In this document: in pieces, positions 7,151 to 15,329 of the stretch
Layout: every line of letters begins with the position of its first letter
How positions within the stretch are numbered: the first letter of the stretch is position 1
Source: CAYVTD01 sp964577665
GTDB taxonomy: Bacteria > Bacteroidota > Ignavibacteria > Kapaibacteriales > UBA2268
NCBI GenBank assembly: GCA_964577665.1
Contig: CAZOBD010000046.1
Location: forward strand, 1 to 25,050
Reading direction: 5' to 3'
Length of the DNA: 25,050 nt
The notes under the pieces: generated by a model
What the model was told of the DNA's origin: nothing
Database searches by the model: none
Seen by the model: the letters and a program-made list of their open reading frames with translations, nothing else
Program-made: the position numbers and the translations under genes

Positions 7151-8308
7151 ATGCAGGAAAACATAGCAAAATTTGACAAAAAACCACTTATTCTGATAGT
7201 TGACGATATTCCAAAAAATCTTCAGGTTTTAAGCAGTATTTTAAACAAAGAGGGCTATCAGATTTCTTTTGCCGCAAACGGCAGTCAGGCTCTTTCTGTA
7301 GTTAATACTACAGATCCCGATTTGATACTGCTTGATATAATGATGCCTGAGATGGACGGCTACGAAGTATGCAAGATTTTAAAGTCTCAGGAAGAAACAA
7401 GGGATATACCTGTTATATTTCTTACAGGAAAAGCAGAAACCGATGACATAATAGAGGGACTTAAAATAGGTGCTGTCGATTACATTACAAAGCCTTTTAA
7501 TTCTACGGAACTGTTAACCCGCGTAAAAACTCATCTTGAACTGAAACTTTCAAGGGACGCTATTGTGCATTACAACAAGCAGCTTGAAGAAGCACAGGAT
7601 GAATTGAAAGTTCTCAATGCCAACAAAGATAAATTTTTCTCGATAGTAGCCCATGATCTACGCGGACCTTTCAGCGGATTTATGGGCTTGTCCGAACTGC
7701 TTACCGAAGATTTCGACCAGCTTGAAAAAGAGGAGATTATGCAGATAGGCGACAGCCTTAACAAAGCGGCAAAAAGGCTTTTCTCTCTGATTGAAAACCT
7801 TCTTGAGTGGTCTCGCGCCCAAATGGGAAGAATTGAATACATACCTTCTAATGTCGATTTATATGACGCTGTTGAAAAGATCATTCAAATATTCAAAGAT
7901 ACTGCCGATAATAAGAATATCGAAATGCTGAATAACATTGAGAAAGATACTTACGTTTTTGCCGACAATGATATGCTCAGCACAATTTTGCGGAACCTGA
8001 GCTCCAATGCATTGAAATTTACACCCCGCGGGGGCAGCATAAATTATTCCACTGGCAAGAACGATAATTCATTTATTGAAATTAGTATTTCGGATTCCGG
8101 CGTAGGGATGAGTGAAGAAGTCATTGATAAGATATTTCGAATCGATACTAAGCACAGCACACCCGGAACCGAAAAAGAACAAGGAACGGGTTTAGGTCTG
8201 TTGCTCTGCAAAGAATTCGTAGAGAAAAACGGCGGAAAAATATCTGTAGAAAGTAAAATTAACGAAGGAACAACTTTCACTTTTACTCTGCCGGTTCCGG
8301 AAAAATAA
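7151..8308 (+). CDS. Receiver-histidine kinase fusion protein
   Basis: A 385-residue soluble protein with a receiver domain in front of a kinase core. The receiver spans 12-128: D18/D19, phosphoacceptor D62 in LLDIMMPEMDG, T92 and K114 in ITKPF. A short coiled coil (135-158) leads to the HisKA domain with H168 in VAHDLRGP, then an HATPase domain with N282, N286, D315 in DSGVGM, and GTGLGL (345-350). Such proteins act as relay nodes: phosphorylation of the receiver by another kinase tunes the attached kinase. The nearest candidate donor is the hybrid kinase upstream, but this is inference from position only. No output domain is attached, so the final response regulator lies elsewhere. The ATG has only a weak ribosome site (AGAG). 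Confidence 0.9.
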   Translation: MQENIAKFDKKPLILIVDDIPKNLQVLSSILNKEGYQISFAANGSQALSVVNTTDPDLILLDIMMPEMDGYEVCKILKSQEETRDIPVIFLTGKAETDDIIEGLKIGAVDYITKPFNSTELLTRVKTHLELKLSRDAIVHYNKQLEEAQDELKVLNANKDKFFSIVAHDLRGPFSGFMGLSELLTEDFDQLEKEEIMQIGDSLNKAAKRLFSLIENLLEWSRAQMGRIEYIPSNVDLYDAVEKIIQIFKDTADNKNIEMLNNIEKDTYVFADNDMLSTILRNLSSNALKFTPRGGSINYSTGKNDNSFIEISISDSGVGMSEEVIDKIFRIDTKHSTPGTEKEQGTGLGLLLCKEFVEKNGGKISVESKINEGTTFTFTLPVPEK

Positions 8309-8311
8309 ATG

Positions 8312-8338
8312 ACACCCGGGGTTTCCGCCGCCGGGTGT
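8312..8338. terminator. Probable bidirectional intrinsic terminator
   Basis: The perfect 8-bp stem ACACCCGG and CCGGGTGT encloses 11 bases. It lies 3 bases after the kinase stop and about 30 bases from the stop of the convergent outer-membrane gene. On the minus strand the hairpin is followed by CATTTATTTTT, a good T-tract; on the plus strand the tail is poorer in T. It most clearly serves the minus-strand gene. Confidence 0.65.
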
Positions 8339-8369
8339 TAACAAACTATCATTTATATATATTCAATTT

Positions 8370-9299
8370 TTAGAATGTGAATGTAAGCCCTACTCTGTAA
8401 GTTTCATACATCAGCGGAGGAGCGGATTCTATAGGCCAGTTCATATAGCGCTTCCTAAGCTCAAACATACCGTAAGCAACACCGTTTTGCAAAATAAAAT
8501 ATACAATCGGCCCCGCAGCGGGTGAAGATTTCATTACAACTTTTGCAAATTTTCCTGCAAGACCTTTTGCGGCTGCTTCTATTATTTCACTTGCTGTCCA
8601 ATACCAGAACATGTGGCGGGGAAATACAATATGTCTTTCAAAAGCGGCATTAATCGAAACGGGAGCAAATACCTGCATTTTCAAGCCGGCTTCCATGAAA
8701 TCACCGAAACGGAACTCCCCTTCCATAAATTCCATACGGGACTGATCTGCAGCCGGCAATGCAGTATCTTTGAAGTCAACCTTTGTCCATACCAAACCGT
8801 CTCCGTGATATAAAGTAAGATCAAAATTATCACTGAATTTGTAGCCGTAGCCGCTCTGCCAGCCAAATCCAAACCGCCAGGCATCTGTTTCCAAATCATC
8901 CCCAACTTCCGAAGCTGTCATATAATCCGTAGATGTATTCCCTAAAAAGAAATAATTATACTCAAATCTCATTATATTATTTTCAGTAAAATTGAGTGAT
9001 TTGCTTGTGTAACCTATTCTAAATTCTCCGGACATCGCATCGGAAAAATCATTGTCAAACTTGTCCTCATATATGGATAGCGAGCTCATACCATAGATAA
9101 ACTCTAAAGTAGGCTGGTCAGTTGATATGAAGAAGTTTGTTTCACCGCTGCTTTTCCAGTCAAAAAAATCGTTTTCTTCATCATCCTGATAATTTACAAA
9201 GCCGGGATTTGTTTTCTGCTGAAAACTGATACTCTGGGCATACAGCCCCTGTGAAATTAATACTGTTGATAAGACAAAAACTGTCAAAATAATTTTCAT
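8370..9299 (-). CDS. Predicted outer-membrane beta-barrel protein
   Basis: A 309-residue protein with a clear signal peptide (MKIILTVFVLSTVLISQGLYAQ, cleavage near residue 22). The mature part alternates polar and aromatic residues in strand-like stretches (FRIGYTSKSLNF, MRFEYNYFFLG, WRFGFGWQSGYGYKF, FDLTLYHGDGLVW) and ends YRVGLTFTF. A final aromatic residue in an amphipathic last strand is the hallmark of barrels inserted by BamA. No named family is recognised and no substrate can be given. A strong AAGGAGAG ribosome site precedes the ATG. It follows the giant lipoprotein gene on the same strand after 105 bases, so it may be the end of the same envelope cluster or have its own promoter. Confidence 0.7.
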   Translation of the reverse strand: MKIILTVFVLSTVLISQGLYAQSISFQQKTNPGFVNYQDDEENDFFDWKSSGETNFFISTDQPTLEFIYGMSSLSIYEDKFDNDFSDAMSGEFRIGYTSKSLNFTENNIMRFEYNYFFLGNTSTDYMTASEVGDDLETDAWRFGFGWQSGYGYKFSDNFDLTLYHGDGLVWTKVDFKDTALPAADQSRMEFMEGEFRFGDFMEAGLKMQVFAPVSINAAFERHIVFPRHMFWYWTASEIIEAAAKGLAGKFAKVVMKSSPAAGPIVYFILQNGVAYGMFELRKRYMNWPIESAPPLMYETYRVGLTFTF

Positions 9300-9404
9300 A
9301 AAACTCTCCTTGCTTATTTGCCAAAATACTTTCTATCTTCATACGAAATCAAGGGTATTTTTGTTGCATTTTTTATAATAAAAAGATTTTAAAACAGCAA
9401 GAAA

Positions 9405-12400
9405 TTATTCGCTATCTACACAGCAGGAGTCGGCTATCATTCTCCCATTATAATATTTAAGGTGTTTTACAACTACGAACAGCGTCCTAACGGTATCAAG
9501 ATTGTAAAATGTGGAAAGCTTCTGCATTTTAGTATATTTCGGAAGATCAACACGGGCGCCTGCTTCGGCATATCTCGGCTGATTTTTTGAAGAGGGTGTG
9601 GACGGGTCAGTGTCATAGCCCTTTACCGCAATGATTATTCGGCTTTTTTCAATCATTTTTTCAATGATTTCTCTGTCCAAAAGCTTTCCATTTTCATCAA
9701 TTAATTCGTCGGGTGTTAAAATTTCTTCTCCGCTGTATTTAGAAAAATTGTCATGCAGAGCAAGAGTTTCGATAATTTCCTTGAATCCGAAGAACGCCCT
9801 CAGCTTGGAAAGAGCGGTATTATACTCACCCAAAGGATCGCCGTTTTGTATCAAGACAGGTTTGAAAGCTGCCGCAGGGTTATCGCTGCTGCTGTAATTC
9901 GCAATATCTTCACATTCAGCGTATGCAATTCTGTCTTCATCTTCGGATTTGCTGAGATACCATCCTCTCGTAACAGGTCTGTAATCGCTCCACGCTTCTA
10001 TCCTTATAATGAATTTTCTGTCGCTGCAATCTTTGCAACTGTCTTTATCTGCTATCGTTTCATAGGCGGGAAGAAGGTCATTGCCGATTATATCCCTCAT
10101 CTGGCTGAGATTTTCGTCAACTGTCCGGGCAAAATTTCTGTACTGGTTTATCCGCATCTGTCTGCGCGAAGAAATTCCGCTGTCGGGAGTCTGCCAGTAT
10201 CTGTTCATCTTGTGAAGTTCTATCCATTTGGCGCCGTGCCACCATGGCGACCAAGTCTCAGTGGGAGGAGGAATGCTGATGTCTTTCGGAGGAAAAGGTC
10301 TGTTGTAAATGGAATTACTTCTGTTCAGCCTAAAAATATCTCTTTTGAAATTGTCATAAGTATTGACTTCCCAGAAAGCGGTCTGAAAATAGGGCACCCT
10401 CCGGTGATACTCTTTCTGAATTTTTGTAAACTCATATCTGCAAAGAGGTTTTTCAAAAAATTCCGGGCAGACATATATTGTGTCATATATAGTTTCAGTG
10501 AAAGAAAAATCTTTGGTGTCAATAAATCCCCCGGAACGCGATATATTCGATACAACTGAATCTTCGGAAGCTCTAAGACATTTACCCTCTGAGGGATAGG
10601 CATCACATTCACAGTAGTACTCAAGTTGTTTTCTCGGAGAGTTTTTTCTGCAGGGATTTTCGAGCATATAGTCCGTACCGCCTGTTATGAAATACTTTTT
10701 TCCATATTTCAGGCGGTAAACAATATGACTGCCGGATTTTTCGATAATATTGTCATTCTGAAGGCTATCGGTGTCATTCTGAAGGCTATCGGTGTCATTC
10801 TGAANNNNNNNNNNNNNNNNNNNNNNNNNNNNNNNNNNNNNNNNNNNNNNNNNNNNNNNNNNNNNNNNNNNNNNNNNNNNNNNNNNNNNNNNNNNNNNNN
10901 NNNNGCTATCGGTGTCATTCTGAACTTGTTTCAGAATCTCACTGCTGTCAGAACACTCACTCAATTTTCCTTCGTTATACTCAAATAATCTGAATTTAAT
11001 ATTACCCAAAACGTCTGCCGATGGATTAATCCTATCTGCTATATCTACCCGGAGATCAATGCACCGTGTTGTATCCCTGACCGCTTTGAAAAAAACCGTA
11101 TCTCTGATTACCGATCCAAGGTTGTCATTCTGAACTTGTTTCAGAATCTCACGATAGTTGTCATTCTGAACTTGTTTCAGAATCTCACGATGATTGTCAT
11201 TCTGAACTTGTTTCAGAATCTCACGATAGTCTTTTATTCCATAAGTATATAGTCCGTCATTCAGTGTTTTCTCTGAGGGAACTTTTTTGAAATCTTCAAT
11301 GTAATTTTCAAGACTAACGGCATTTTCAAAATGATCTTCTGCTGATAGTATTTTTTTATGTCCCTCAACGGAGACAATTCTTTGTCTTTTCAGTGTAACG
11401 AGGGCAAAATCTCTGCTTACGGTATCAGGCTTCTGCCACAGATATTCTTCTCTCTGTTCTATAACGGCATCGTATCTATATGTATCATAATAAAAATTTT
11501 CGTCGGTGAATGTCCTGCTTTTTCCTGCGCCGGTATATGCTCCGAGTTCTGAAATATGGACTCTCTTTGTTACTGTATCCACGATTTCCATTTGAAAGCT
11601 TTCGCTTACCTGTAACTTATCTGCAGGGATGTAATATTCCGTTATTCCTCCGCAGCTTGTATCGGTGTTTTTATAAAGACTCTCTGCAAAAACAGAATAT
11701 CTTGCATTGCTGTCTATGCTGAATACTGCAGGATTTTTTTCTGCAGTGCTGTCGATTGAATTTTGCTTTCTGAGAGTAATTTTCAGGTCTCCCTTAACGG
11801 GCTTTTTTGTTTCGATATCGAGCACATCTACTATTAAGCTGATTTCAAATGGCTTTTGGGGAATCTCGGCACATGGTACGGGAAAAGGAAACCTGTAAAT
11901 ATCAAAACCGATTTTCCCCCCTTTGCTTTGAATTACAGAATCTTTTACGCCATAGACAGAAGTCGGATTAGGATTTCGGTTAGAAGAAAAATAAAGAAAT
12001 CTTTCGTCTTTATCTCCGAAAGGATAAGCTATGTAAGGAAAGCGCTCATCAGAAAAAGTATTTATTGTCGAATCCTGTTTTGCAGAATCGTTTCGTGAGA
12101 AATAATCCTCTTTTCCCTTATTCAATGTTCCCGTTTTCCCTGCTCTGCTGATTGTTTTGTTTTTTAAATCTATCTCGATTCTTACGGAATCTATGTCGAA
12201 ATCTTCCGAAGTTTCCTCTTCAATAAATCGTGGAGTAGGATCGTTTCTGTTGGATGCGAAAAGCAAGAGAGGATTTTTACAAAGGCAGTACACATAGGGA
12301 CTAAGCTCTGAAATTCCGCTTTCGCTTACATCCAGCAATTTTGCATTGCTCCATTCACCTTCCGTTTTAACAGAGTAATACAAATCTGTTTCGCCTTTGT

Positions 12401-13079
12401 AGGATACGCTGCCGTCGAGATGCTGTTTTTTCAGGAAAGCATTTCTGCGGTCAGACGCCCACAGCAGAACTTCATATATCTTTCCTTCATGAATCATTTG
12501 AAAAGCAAACGGATGAGAATCCCAGAATTCCGTATTGAGGTCAGCCACAGAAGTCAGATTTTTAAAAACAACGCTGCCCGCACCTTTCGTTTCAAATTCA
12601 AAAATATCGGTGCCGCCTTTAATGCCTTTGAGATTCAACCTGGCTTTGTCTGCAAAAAAATCCGTGGGAGGATGTGAAAACGCTGCAAAACCATTGGAAT
12701 CGCTCAAAAAAGTAACCGATTCAATATCGCGGGTCAGATTATAAACTGCATCTTCATTGAGCTCAAAGCCTTCTATTTTAAGGTCTAATCCCTGCTTAAC
12801 AAAAAATGATGACTGCTTTACCGGACTGTATTCCGCTTTAAATTCTCGCACATAAGGTACAGAATAATCAAAGCCCGGTTTCGGAAGCTGAACCGGAGCA
12901 ACATCATCGAATGGAGTGTTTAGAGTATCCTGTCCTTTAAAATATTTATCTGCATTTCCCGGCGGAAGTTCTTTTTTTACTTTGTCGCAGCAGGCAGGGG
13001 GCCAAGTGCAGTCCCTGTTAGTACTGCAGGAGAGCAGTATAAAAAAAGAAATAAGCAGTATAAACAAGATATTTTTCAT
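9405..13079 (-). CDS. Giant lipoprotein with PD40-like and OmpA-like regions, interrupted by repeats
   Basis: As assembled, 1224 residues including 34 unknown ones at the gap. The N-terminus is a lipoprotein signal with lipobox LLSC (C18), and the mature start is cysteine-rich (C18, C24, C30, C31). Residues 260-400 hold PD40/WD40-like strands: LLLFASNRND, and FLYFSSNRNPNP followed by GFDIYRFPFP. Residues 410-500 resemble a carboxypeptidase-regulatory-like fold (VDVLDIETKKPVKGDLKITL). The C-terminal region from about 895 looks like a degenerate OmpA peptidoglycan-binding domain with a large insert: PYFQTAFWEVNT, IRIEAWSDYR, then EYNTALSKLRAFFGF. The overall order recalls OmpA-family lipoproteins of Bacteroidota such as PorE of the type 9 secretion system, but equivalence is not shown. 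Residues 618-653 are three EILKQVQNDN units and 713-777 are QNDTDSL units, both from DNA repeats. It is the last gene of a tight four-gene run; no ribosome site is evident. Confidence 0.7.
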   Translation of the reverse strand: MKNILFILLISFFILLSCSTNRDCTWPPACCDKVKKELPPGNADKYFKGQDTLNTPFDDVAPVQLPKPGFDYSVPYVREFKAEYSPVKQSSFFVKQGLDLKIEGFELNEDAVYNLTRDIESVTFLSDSNGFAAFSHPPTDFFADKARLNLKGIKGGTDIFEFETKGAGSVVFKNLTSVADLNTEFWDSHPFAFQMIHEGKIYEVLLWASDRRNAFLKKQHLDGSVSYKGETDLYYSVKTEGEWSNAKLLDVSESGISELSPYVYCLCKNPLLLFASNRNDPTPRFIEEETSEDFDIDSVRIEIDLKNKTISRAGKTGTLNKGKEDYFSRNDSAKQDSTINTFSDERFPYIAYPFGDKDERFLYFSSNRNPNPTSVYGVKDSVIQSKGGKIGFDIYRFPFPVPCAEIPQKPFEISLIVDVLDIETKKPVKGDLKITLRKQNSIDSTAEKNPAVFSIDSNARYSVFAESLYKNTDTSCGGITEYYIPADKLQVSESFQMEIVDTVTKRVHISELGAYTGAGKSRTFTDENFYYDTYRYDAVIEQREEYLWQKPDTVSRDFALVTLKRQRIVSVEGHKKILSAEDHFENAVSLENYIEDFKKVPSEKTLNDGLYTYGIKDYREILKQVQNDNHREILKQVQNDNYREILKQVQNDNLGSVIRDTVFFKAVRDTTRCIDLRVDIADRINPSADVLGNIKFRLFEYNEGKLSECSDSSEILKQVQNDTDSXXXXXXXXXXXXXXXXXXXXXXXXXXXXXXXXXXQNDTDSLQNDTDSLQNDNIIEKSGSHIVYRLKYGKKYFITGGTDYMLENPCRKNSPRKQLEYYCECDAYPSEGKCLRASEDSVVSNISRSGGFIDTKDFSFTETIYDTIYVCPEFFEKPLCRYEFTKIQKEYHRRVPYFQTAFWEVNTYDNFKRDIFRLNRSNSIYNRPFPPKDISIPPPTETWSPWWHGAKWIELHKMNRYWQTPDSGISSRRQMRINQYRNFARTVDENLSQMRDIIGNDLLPAYETIADKDSCKDCSDRKFIIRIEAWSDYRPVTRGWYLSKSEDEDRIAYAECEDIANYSSSDNPAAAFKPVLIQNGDPLGEYNTALSKLRAFFGFKEIIETLALHDNFSKYSGEEILTPDELIDENGKLLDREIIEKMIEKSRIIIAVKGYDTDPSTPSSKNQPRYAEAGARVDLPKYTKMQKLSTFYNLDTVRTLFVVVKHLKYYNGRMIADSCCVDSE
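10751..10941 (-). repeat. 21-base tandem array inside the giant lipoprotein, broken by a gap
   Basis: The unit TGTCATTCTGAAGGCTATCGG appears twice plus a partial unit before the gap. After the gap its end joins a full copy of the GTCATTCTGAACTTG repeat (10913-10941). In protein it reads QNDTDSL repeated. Because 21 is a multiple of three, unit gain or loss keeps the frame. Confidence 0.85.
10805..10904. other. Assembly gap of exactly 100 N inside a tandem array
   Basis: A standard placeholder. The flanks require 1 + 21k missing bases if the array is regular. 100 also leaves remainder 1 after division by three, so the apparent open frame across the gap is not independent evidence that the gene is intact. 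The array length is unknown. Confidence 0.95.
11122..11229 (-). repeat. Three tandem 36-base copies of the GTCATTCTGAACTTG repeat in a coding region
   Basis: Three consecutive units beginning TTGTCATTCTGAACTTG and ending TCTCACGATAG (11122-11157, 11158-11193, 11194-11229), differing in the last three bases of the middle unit (TGA for TAG). Each encodes 12 residues, REILKQVQNDN plus H, Y or L. The near-identity indicates recent expansion. Confidence 0.9.
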
Positions 13080-13101
13080 ATTAAAATGCGAATTTTATCA
13101 A

Positions 13102-14142
13102 TCAGATATTATTAAAAATAATAGATATTCGTTTCTTGACTTTTTCAAACGGGTCTGGTCGTTCACTGATGTTGATTACTGCAAATATAAAGTCTCTTCC
13201 GTTAGAAGCCCTGTAAAAAAAGACATCTCCGATGGATACTCTGACCGTTACATAAAAGTCTATATCGTTTTCTTCAAGTTTTTCAAAAAGGTCTCCCCGC
13301 GCTTCTGAAACTGCATTGCTAAGTCTGTTCAGATTTGAAAGCAGTTTGTTGTATCCCTCGGGGTTACCCACAAAAGCATATTCATTTATTTGGGGTACTC
13401 CCGATGAAAAATCAACTACTATCTGCCCTTTTGAGTTAATTACATAAATGGGTAAATCAGTATAATTTGATTCCCTTGCAAAGCCGGAAATATCCCTGCC
13501 GTATTTGGATTCGTCGGCACGGTTTCTGTATTCGATTACTTTATCTTTGTCAATGCTTCCGTCTTCTGAAAATTCCGATTCTATCCATTCACAGAAATCC
13601 TTTGAGCTTTCGCTTGTAAAATCATTGTCAATTTTTATCATATTTCCGGTAATCATGATAGTGGCTGAAGAATTGGCAGCGTCTGCATTGTCGGAAAAAA
13701 TATCTGTTACAAGTATGTCGCCTTCTATTTCGGAATTATGCGGCACATCGCTTAAAACAGCAAAGAAGTATGGCAGGTCAATATCATATTCCTTTACGCT
13801 GTAGGAAGCCAGCGGCATTTTACTTATGCCGTAATCCGAATCAAATGCTTCATTGTTGGGCAGTGAACCTGACGTTTTAGTATTAAAAGGAAATTCAAAT
13901 GAATGAATGCTGTAGGAATCAACAGGGATATAAGTAACCTGACTTGCGGCAACTACCTCAGAGTCAGCGGGAAAGACTATTGGATCATCTTCTAAAGCAG
14001 GATTAAATTCCGTTATTGTTACTTCTTTCGGCGAGCAGGAATATTCATATACATCCTCCCGGTCGCAGGGACAGGATGTATCGCAGGCAGAAAAAAGGAG
14101 TGCCGCCAAAAAAAGAGCCGATGTATATAAGTATTTTTTCAT
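13102..14142 (-). CDS. Uncharacterised lipoprotein
   Basis: A 346-residue predicted lipoprotein. The signal MKKYLYTSALFLAALLFSAC has a good lipobox (LFSAC) with the lipidated cysteine at residue 20. The mature N-terminus is cysteine-rich: DTSCPCDRED then EYSC, with four cysteines in about 18 residues. The rest is acidic and strand-rich, and I recognise no family. Segments such as YVINSKGQIVVDFSSG and DIDFYVTVRVSIGDVFFYRASNGRDFIFAVINI suggest a compact beta domain. Its start overlaps the previous gene's stop as ATGA (coupled translation), and the giant lipoprotein starts 22 bases after its end. The three proteins are therefore probably made together and placed at the same membrane. Confidence 0.65.
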   Translation of the reverse strand: MKKYLYTSALFLAALLFSACDTSCPCDREDVYEYSCSPKEVTITEFNPALEDDPIVFPADSEVVAASQVTYIPVDSYSIHSFEFPFNTKTSGSLPNNEAFDSDYGISKMPLASYSVKEYDIDLPYFFAVLSDVPHNSEIEGDILVTDIFSDNADAANSSATIMITGNMIKIDNDFTSESSKDFCEWIESEFSEDGSIDKDKVIEYRNRADESKYGRDISGFARESNYTDLPIYVINSKGQIVVDFSSGVPQINEYAFVGNPEGYNKLLSNLNRLSNAVSEARGDLFEKLEENDIDFYVTVRVSIGDVFFYRASNGRDFIFAVINISERPDPFEKVKKRISIIFNNI

Positions 14143-15308
14143 ATAGTTACACCAAATCTAAAAACAAACATATTTACCCTTCTTCTCTCCGGAGTGCTGA
14201 CTCCGAAAACAGGAAAAGGACTTTTTTCCCCGAAACCAATGGAACGAAACCCGATATCGAAAGAAAAATCAAACATGCAGGCTATGGGCACATCCACCCC
14301 TATTCCCATGCCGAAAGACAAAGGCAAGCCAAGATCAAGCTCACCGGGCGCAGCCTCGAGCTTTCTTTTGCAGTCACTGCAGCCAAATTCTAAATTCGCC
14401 AAATCCAAAGATAAATCATCGATAGTCAATCCGAACTGACCATAAATAAATGGTCTGAGGCAGAATGTTTCTTCAAAAGCATATCTGCCGTGAAGCATCA
14501 GTGTGGGGCGGTAATCGGCAGAAGGTTCGCCGTTTTCGTCAAGATCAAGAATGTCATAAGTCTGCTTGGAATTGTAAAGGGGTACTCCCGAAGAAAGAAC
14601 CAGACCGATCCCCCACTGCTTTCTGCCCCCGAATCTGACACCGGCGGCGATCTCTCCCATAAAAGCGGTTTTACCTGTTTCACCCAGTTCAGCAGGTTTT
14701 TTATCTGTATATGAGGCAAAACCTGCACGCAGCTCAATAAAATACCATTTATAATAGTTGTCCCTGCAATTTGCCCAGGGACACCGTATTTCCAGTCCGA
14801 ACTCAAGCTGACTGCATTCGCAGATGTTTTCTCTGGCTGGTGGTGCGCTTCGCTCTTCGGGTTTACCGCAGTCTGCGTTTATTATGGTATCAACAGGTAT
14901 CTCCCGAAGCGCCGGCGGATTAAGAGGATCGTTATAATGCTCAAACCAATTTTTCCCGGCGTCAACACCAGGCTTTTCCCCAATCAAATCAATATGTTCC
15001 AGAGGAATATTTTCAGGCAGAGCGCCCGGTTCTGAATCTTTGAATACCAAAAAAGACTCTTCTTTTAAAATTCTTTCCCTGCATTTAGTAATATAAGTTT
15101 CAATTCTGAGGGCTTTACCTTTCAGGGCGGCGCCGTTGCGGTATTTTAACTCTCCGCCTGCTCTTACGGTGTCGTATATTTTTTTCTGATATATTTCCTT
15201 TTTAATGCGGACTGCATCGTAACTCTCCGGCTCTTGTTTTAAAGTGGAGCAGGCTGCCGTTATGGTCAGAAAAAAAGAAAATAATATCAGTTTTTTTATT
15301 ATCCGCAT
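14139..15308 (-). CDS. Lipoprotein with C-terminal barrel-like domain
   Basis: 389 residues. The N-terminus has a lipobox in TITAACS (cysteine at residue 20). A hydrophilic region follows to about residue 165, with a cysteine-rich patch NICECSQLEFGLEIRC then PWANC. The C-terminal 215 residues consist of alternating strands (WYFIELRAGFASY, FMGEIAAGVRFGG, WGIGLVLSSGVPLY, RPTLMLHGRYAF, RPFIYGQFGLTI, LSFGMGIGVDV, FDFSFDIGFRSIGF, VNMFVFRFGVTI) typical of outer-membrane barrels of the OMP_b-brl kind. Joining a lipid anchor to a barrel-like domain in one chain is uncommon. It begins 21 bases after the small barrel gene and overlaps the next lipoprotein gene by 4 bases. Confidence 0.65.
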   Translation of the reverse strand: MRIIKKLILFSFFLTITAACSTLKQEPESYDAVRIKKEIYQKKIYDTVRAGGELKYRNGAALKGKALRIETYITKCRERILKEESFLVFKDSEPGALPENIPLEHIDLIGEKPGVDAGKNWFEHYNDPLNPPALREIPVDTIINADCGKPEERSAPPARENICECSQLEFGLEIRCPWANCRDNYYKWYFIELRAGFASYTDKKPAELGETGKTAFMGEIAAGVRFGGRKQWGIGLVLSSGVPLYNSKQTYDILDLDENGEPSADYRPTLMLHGRYAFEETFCLRPFIYGQFGLTIDDLSLDLANLEFGCSDCKRKLEAAPGELDLGLPLSFGMGIGVDVPIACMFDFSFDIGFRSIGFGEKSPFPVFGVSTPERRRVNMFVFRFGVTI

Positions 15309-15329
15309 TGTGTTTTTTGATCGAAAATT

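Noticed and set aside
9753..10559. 268-residue plus-strand open frame
   Set aside because: Antisense to the giant lipoprotein; composition and lack of motifs suggest a shadow frame.
11122..11229. Possible CRISPR array (regular 36-base repeats)
   Set aside because: The units are directly adjacent with no spacers, lie in frame inside a gene, and match a dispersed repeat found elsewhere in the window.
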